From Verrucomicrobiales bacterium (GTDB taxonomy: Bacteria; Verrucomicrobiota; Verrucomicrobiia; Verrucomicrobiales; DEV007), in the NCBI GenBank assembly GCA_029213025.1, contig JARGOZ010000024.1:1-59104 (forward strand): DNA of 59,104 nt, in the 5' to 3' direction. The notes below the pieces were generated by a model, which saw nothing but the letters and a program-made list of their open reading frames with translations, made no database searches and had not been told where the DNA came from. The position numbers and the translations under genes are program-made. Below, in pieces: positions 57,079 to 59,104 of this stretch. Position 1 is the first letter of the stretch; every line of letters begins with the position of its first letter.

Positions 57079-57438
57079 CTAACGCGCCAATTGCATACTC
57101 TCGATTGTTTCGTTCAATAAACGAAGCTGTTCGCGAGTGGCATTCAGCGTGTCAAAAACTTCTCTGGACCGCCCGGTGGCGATCTTGTTCCGGCCGGGAT
57201 TGGTCACTTTAATGACACCTTCGCCGCAGGCCAGATTTTCAAATTCCACGATCGTATTTTCATCGAACATACGGTCGAGCCTTTCGGATACAGAATCATG
57301 CAACCGACTCGCCTGTTCTATCAGAGTCGCTTCCATCTCGTGAACGCGAGCCTCCAGCACCTTGAGTTGTTCAGCCAGTAACTGGCAGTGCGCCCCGTTC
57401 AAGCTGACTATGTTTTCCGAAGAAGATGATTCACTCAT
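57079..57438 (-). CDS. small coiled-coil hypothetical protein
   Basis: 119 residues. A serine-rich N-terminus (MSESSSSEN) is followed by heptad-like helix (residues 17-60, LLAEQLKVLEARVHEMEATLIEQASRL...), a central hydrophilic part and a second helix (TLNATREQLRLLNETIESMQLAR). It has no signal peptide and no recognisable family, so it is probably a cytoplasmic oligomerising or scaffold protein. It is divergent from the TPR-glycosyltransferase gene with 106 AT-rich bases between starts. Confidence 0.6.
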   Translation of the reverse strand: MSESSSSENIVSLNGAHCQLLAEQLKVLEARVHEMEATLIEQASRLHDSVSERLDRMFDENTIVEFENLACGEGVIKVTNPGRNKIATGRSREVFDTLNATREQLRLLNETIESMQLAR

Positions 57439-57527
57439 GACGATGATTTATTGCAGTAATTATATATATTATATTTATAAAGATTAACAACTAATTTATT
57501 TTAAATAATCGGTTTTCGAACTACACT

Positions 57528-57540
57528 TTCGCAAAGCGAA
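57528..57540 (+). promoter_or_regulatory. small hairpin just before a start codon
   Basis: TTCGC-AAA-GCGAA ends 4 bases before the ATG at 57545 of the TPR-glycosyltransferase gene, where a Shine-Dalgarno sequence would be expected and none is visible. A 5-bp stem is weak, so a translational role is speculative. Confidence 0.2.
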
Positions 57541-57544
57541 TCTA

Positions 57545-58936
57545 ATGATAGATATTCGACTGCTGGAATCTTCTCTTCGGGCTTTTCACGAAAATGATCC
57601 ATTGAAGTGCGAAACCGTCTGCCGCAAAATTTTGTCGGAGCAGATTGATCATCCGCTCGGCGGCCATCTCCTCGCCTGGTCGAAGATGGAAAGAAAACTC
57701 CCGCTTACGCAGATCATCGAAAAACTTCGCACCTGTCCGGAAACGAAAAAAGCCCGGGGAATCCCCGCCCGGGCGACACTTGGTTGGCTGCTCTGGAACT
57801 CCGGCAGAACCCGGGAGGCCATTGTCGCTTTAACGGAAAACCTGCAGCGGGAACCTGAAAGGCAGGATTTGCAGACATTACTTGGCATATGCTTACTTTC
57901 TGATAATCAGCATGCAGCGGCTGCACAAATCCTTCGTTGTGTTGTGTCGCAGTCTCCGAAAAATCCTGTTCCCCGCTTTCATCTTGCCCATGCGTATCTC
58001 CATCTCGGGCAGTGGCAGGAAGGTTGGGCGGAATGGGAAAAATGCCGCTTTGATCTTCCCGTCCACCAGGCGGGGCCTTACGACACTCTTGCAGACAAAC
58101 TGTGGAACGGCGAAGACCTCTCCGGCAAGGTGATCGTGATCGAAGGCGAACAGGGGTTTGGCGATCAAATCCAGTTCATTCGGTTTGCGCACTGTTTGCG
58201 ATCAAAATTCGACCCGGCGGAAATACATTTTTCCTGTCACCCGGCTATCTCCGATCTCATGCAGTGGACCAGAATTCTGGACTCGGCAAGCGGTCAGATT
58301 TTGACAGAGTTTGACTACTACATACCGGTCATGAGCCTGCCGCACCGGTGCGGTGCCCGGATCGGGGGAAATCTCTACTCCGACCGTTATTTGTTTCCGC
58401 AACACAGGGCTGTTCAAAAATGGCAATCTCTACTTCCCCGGAAAGTAAACAAATTGCGCATCGGGATTTGCTGGCGATCAGCGCCGATGAATGAATCCGG
58501 AAGTCGAAAGGTCGAAGGAGTGAACTTTATCAAAAACCAAAAATCACTAAAACCCGGCGATCTAAAGCTTTTCCTGGATTCGCTCCAGGACCGCGCCGAT
58601 ATCGTTTCTTTGCAAAAGGATCCCTCGCCCGAAGAAATCTCTCTCCTTGATTCTAAAAATGTCTATCAGCCGGATATTGCCAACTTCACCGATACGGCGG
58701 CGATCATCGAACTTTGCGACCGGATCATCACGATAGACACAGCCACCGCGCATCTCGCCGGAGCACTTGGTTCCGATACCCGCGTTCTCCTGCCCCGGGG
58801 CGGCGACTGGCGCTGGACCCACGCGAAAGACGGCGCTTCGATCTGGTATCCGCATACCAAACTTCACCGGCAAACAACCGATCACATCTGGGATGATCCG
58901 ATTGATTCAGCTGTAAAATCGGCTTTGGCTTCGTGA
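57545..58936 (+). CDS. TPR-domain glycosyltransferase, GT9 (heptosyltransferase) type
   Basis: 463 residues. The N-terminal 190 residues consist of TPR-like helical repeats (LAWSKMERK, RFHLAHAYLHLGQWQEGWAEWEKC). The C-terminal half matches GT9 glycosyltransferases, as in LPS heptosyltransferases: IGICWRSAP near residue 305, LIELCDRIITIDTATAHLAGALG near 395, and DWRWTHAKDGASIWYPHTKL. Such TPR-GT9 fusions are frequent in bacteria that glycosylate surface polymers or proteins. The acceptor is unknown. It is divergent from the coiled-coil gene. Confidence 0.85.
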   Translation: MIDIRLLESSLRAFHENDPLKCETVCRKILSEQIDHPLGGHLLAWSKMERKLPLTQIIEKLRTCPETKKARGIPARATLGWLLWNSGRTREAIVALTENLQREPERQDLQTLLGICLLSDNQHAAAAQILRCVVSQSPKNPVPRFHLAHAYLHLGQWQEGWAEWEKCRFDLPVHQAGPYDTLADKLWNGEDLSGKVIVIEGEQGFGDQIQFIRFAHCLRSKFDPAEIHFSCHPAISDLMQWTRILDSASGQILTEFDYYIPVMSLPHRCGARIGGNLYSDRYLFPQHRAVQKWQSLLPRKVNKLRIGICWRSAPMNESGSRKVEGVNFIKNQKSLKPGDLKLFLDSLQDRADIVSLQKDPSPEEISLLDSKNVYQPDIANFTDTAAIIELCDRIITIDTATAHLAGALGSDTRVLLPRGGDWRWTHAKDGASIWYPHTKLHRQTTDHIWDDPIDSAVKSALAS

Positions 58937-58997
58937 TTCCAGCTCATGTTCCTCCGGGTTTATGCCCCAAGACCCTCCCGGTTCAGTCGTTGATTGT

Positions 58998-59032
58998 ACG
59001 TGAAAAAGTTGGTTCACACCCAAAATTCACGT
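58998..59032. promoter_or_regulatory. inverted repeat before the right-edge gene
   Basis: ACGTGAA (58998-59004) and TTCACGT (59026-59032) form 7-base arms, 14 bases upstream of the ATG at 59046. It could be an operator or a leader hairpin; no further evidence is available. The rest of the 109-base gap from 58937 shows no gene. Confidence 0.3.
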
Positions 59033-59045
59033 TTACTCTTATCCA

Positions 59046-59104
59046 ATGGTTTCTGGCTTCCGATATTTCTCTCTCTGTTTTTGCTTCAGCCTGGCGTTTT
59101 CAAA
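59046..59104 (+). CDS. start of a probable secreted protein (cut by window edge)
   Basis: Nineteen codons from ATG at 59046 to the edge, reading MVSGFRYFSLCFCFSLAFS. The basic residue followed by an uninterrupted hydrophobic stretch is signal-peptide-like. Too short for any family assignment. Confidence 0.4.
   Translation, partial: MVSGFRYFSLCFCFSLAFS

Noticed and set aside
1..59104. tRNA, rRNA, IS element or prophage
   Set aside because: No cloverleaf-type sequence, rRNA segment, transposase or phage structural gene was seen on either strand.

Overview
The window most likely comes from a marine-type member of the Verrucomicrobiota (PVC superphylum). The evidence is a set of lineage-typical secreted proteins: a DUF1549/DUF1553 protein, a PVC-type dehydrogenase with a C-terminal CxxCH domain, and a planctomycete-type cytochrome c with leucine-rich repeats. 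A Chlamydia-like ribonucleotide reductase that lacks the radical tyrosine supports the same placement. No rRNA, tRNA, IS element, CRISPR array or phage gene was found.

Layout. 1-1.5 kb: 3' part of a reverse-strand secreted SGNH-hydrolase-like gene that runs off the left edge. 1.6-13.6 kb: a 3990-aa reverse-strand polyketide synthase/nonribosomal peptide synthetase (megasynthase A), ordered KS-AT-DH-cMT-(psiKR)-ER-KR-ACP-C-A-PCP, followed by a C-terminal domain that resembles cyanobacterial acyl-ACP reductase. 13.9-22.5 kb: reverse-strand central metabolism (malate dehydrogenase, 4-alpha-glucanotransferase, ribonucleotide reductase nrdA and nrdB with upstream NrdR-box-like sites, superoxide dismutase). 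22.7-34.0 kb: PVC accessory proteins (EF-hand protein, DUF1549/1553, PVC dehydrogenase, PQQ-type propeller), sigma-54, and a formylglycine-generating enzyme gene broken by a 1-base frameshift. 34.3-43.1 kb: a second, forward-strand 2908-aa megasynthase (B), KS-AT-ACP-aminotransferase-C-A-PCP-TE. 43.2-53.7 kb: a lipoprotein, threonine dehydratase, an STN-like repeat protein, 6-phosphogluconate dehydrogenase, MoaE, transketolase, a glucosamine-6-phosphate-deaminase-like protein and a feoA-feoA-feoB-Cys-rich operon. 53.8-59.1 kb: leucine-rich repeat, proline-rich and cytochrome proteins, a TPR-glycosyltransferase, and the start of another secreted protein.

How the parts may work. Each megasynthase is a single gene surrounded by housekeeping genes. 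No tailoring enzyme, transporter, regulator or phosphopantetheinyl transferase is visible beside either. Megasynthase A should build a reduced, C-methylated acyl chain, join it to an amino acid (adenylation code closest to glycine) and probably release it reductively through the acyl-ACP-reductase-like domain. Megasynthase B should extend an acyl starter with malonate, transaminate the beta-keto group to a beta-amino acyl unit, add an amino acid (code closest to valine) and release it by thioesterase.

A second unusual element is a family of short repeats with the core AACAGGGTACA. Copies lie at fixed 22-bp steps, or as inverted pairs with a fixed 19-bp offset, at three intergenic sites. A fourth array lies in frame inside the AT-ACP linker of megasynthase B.
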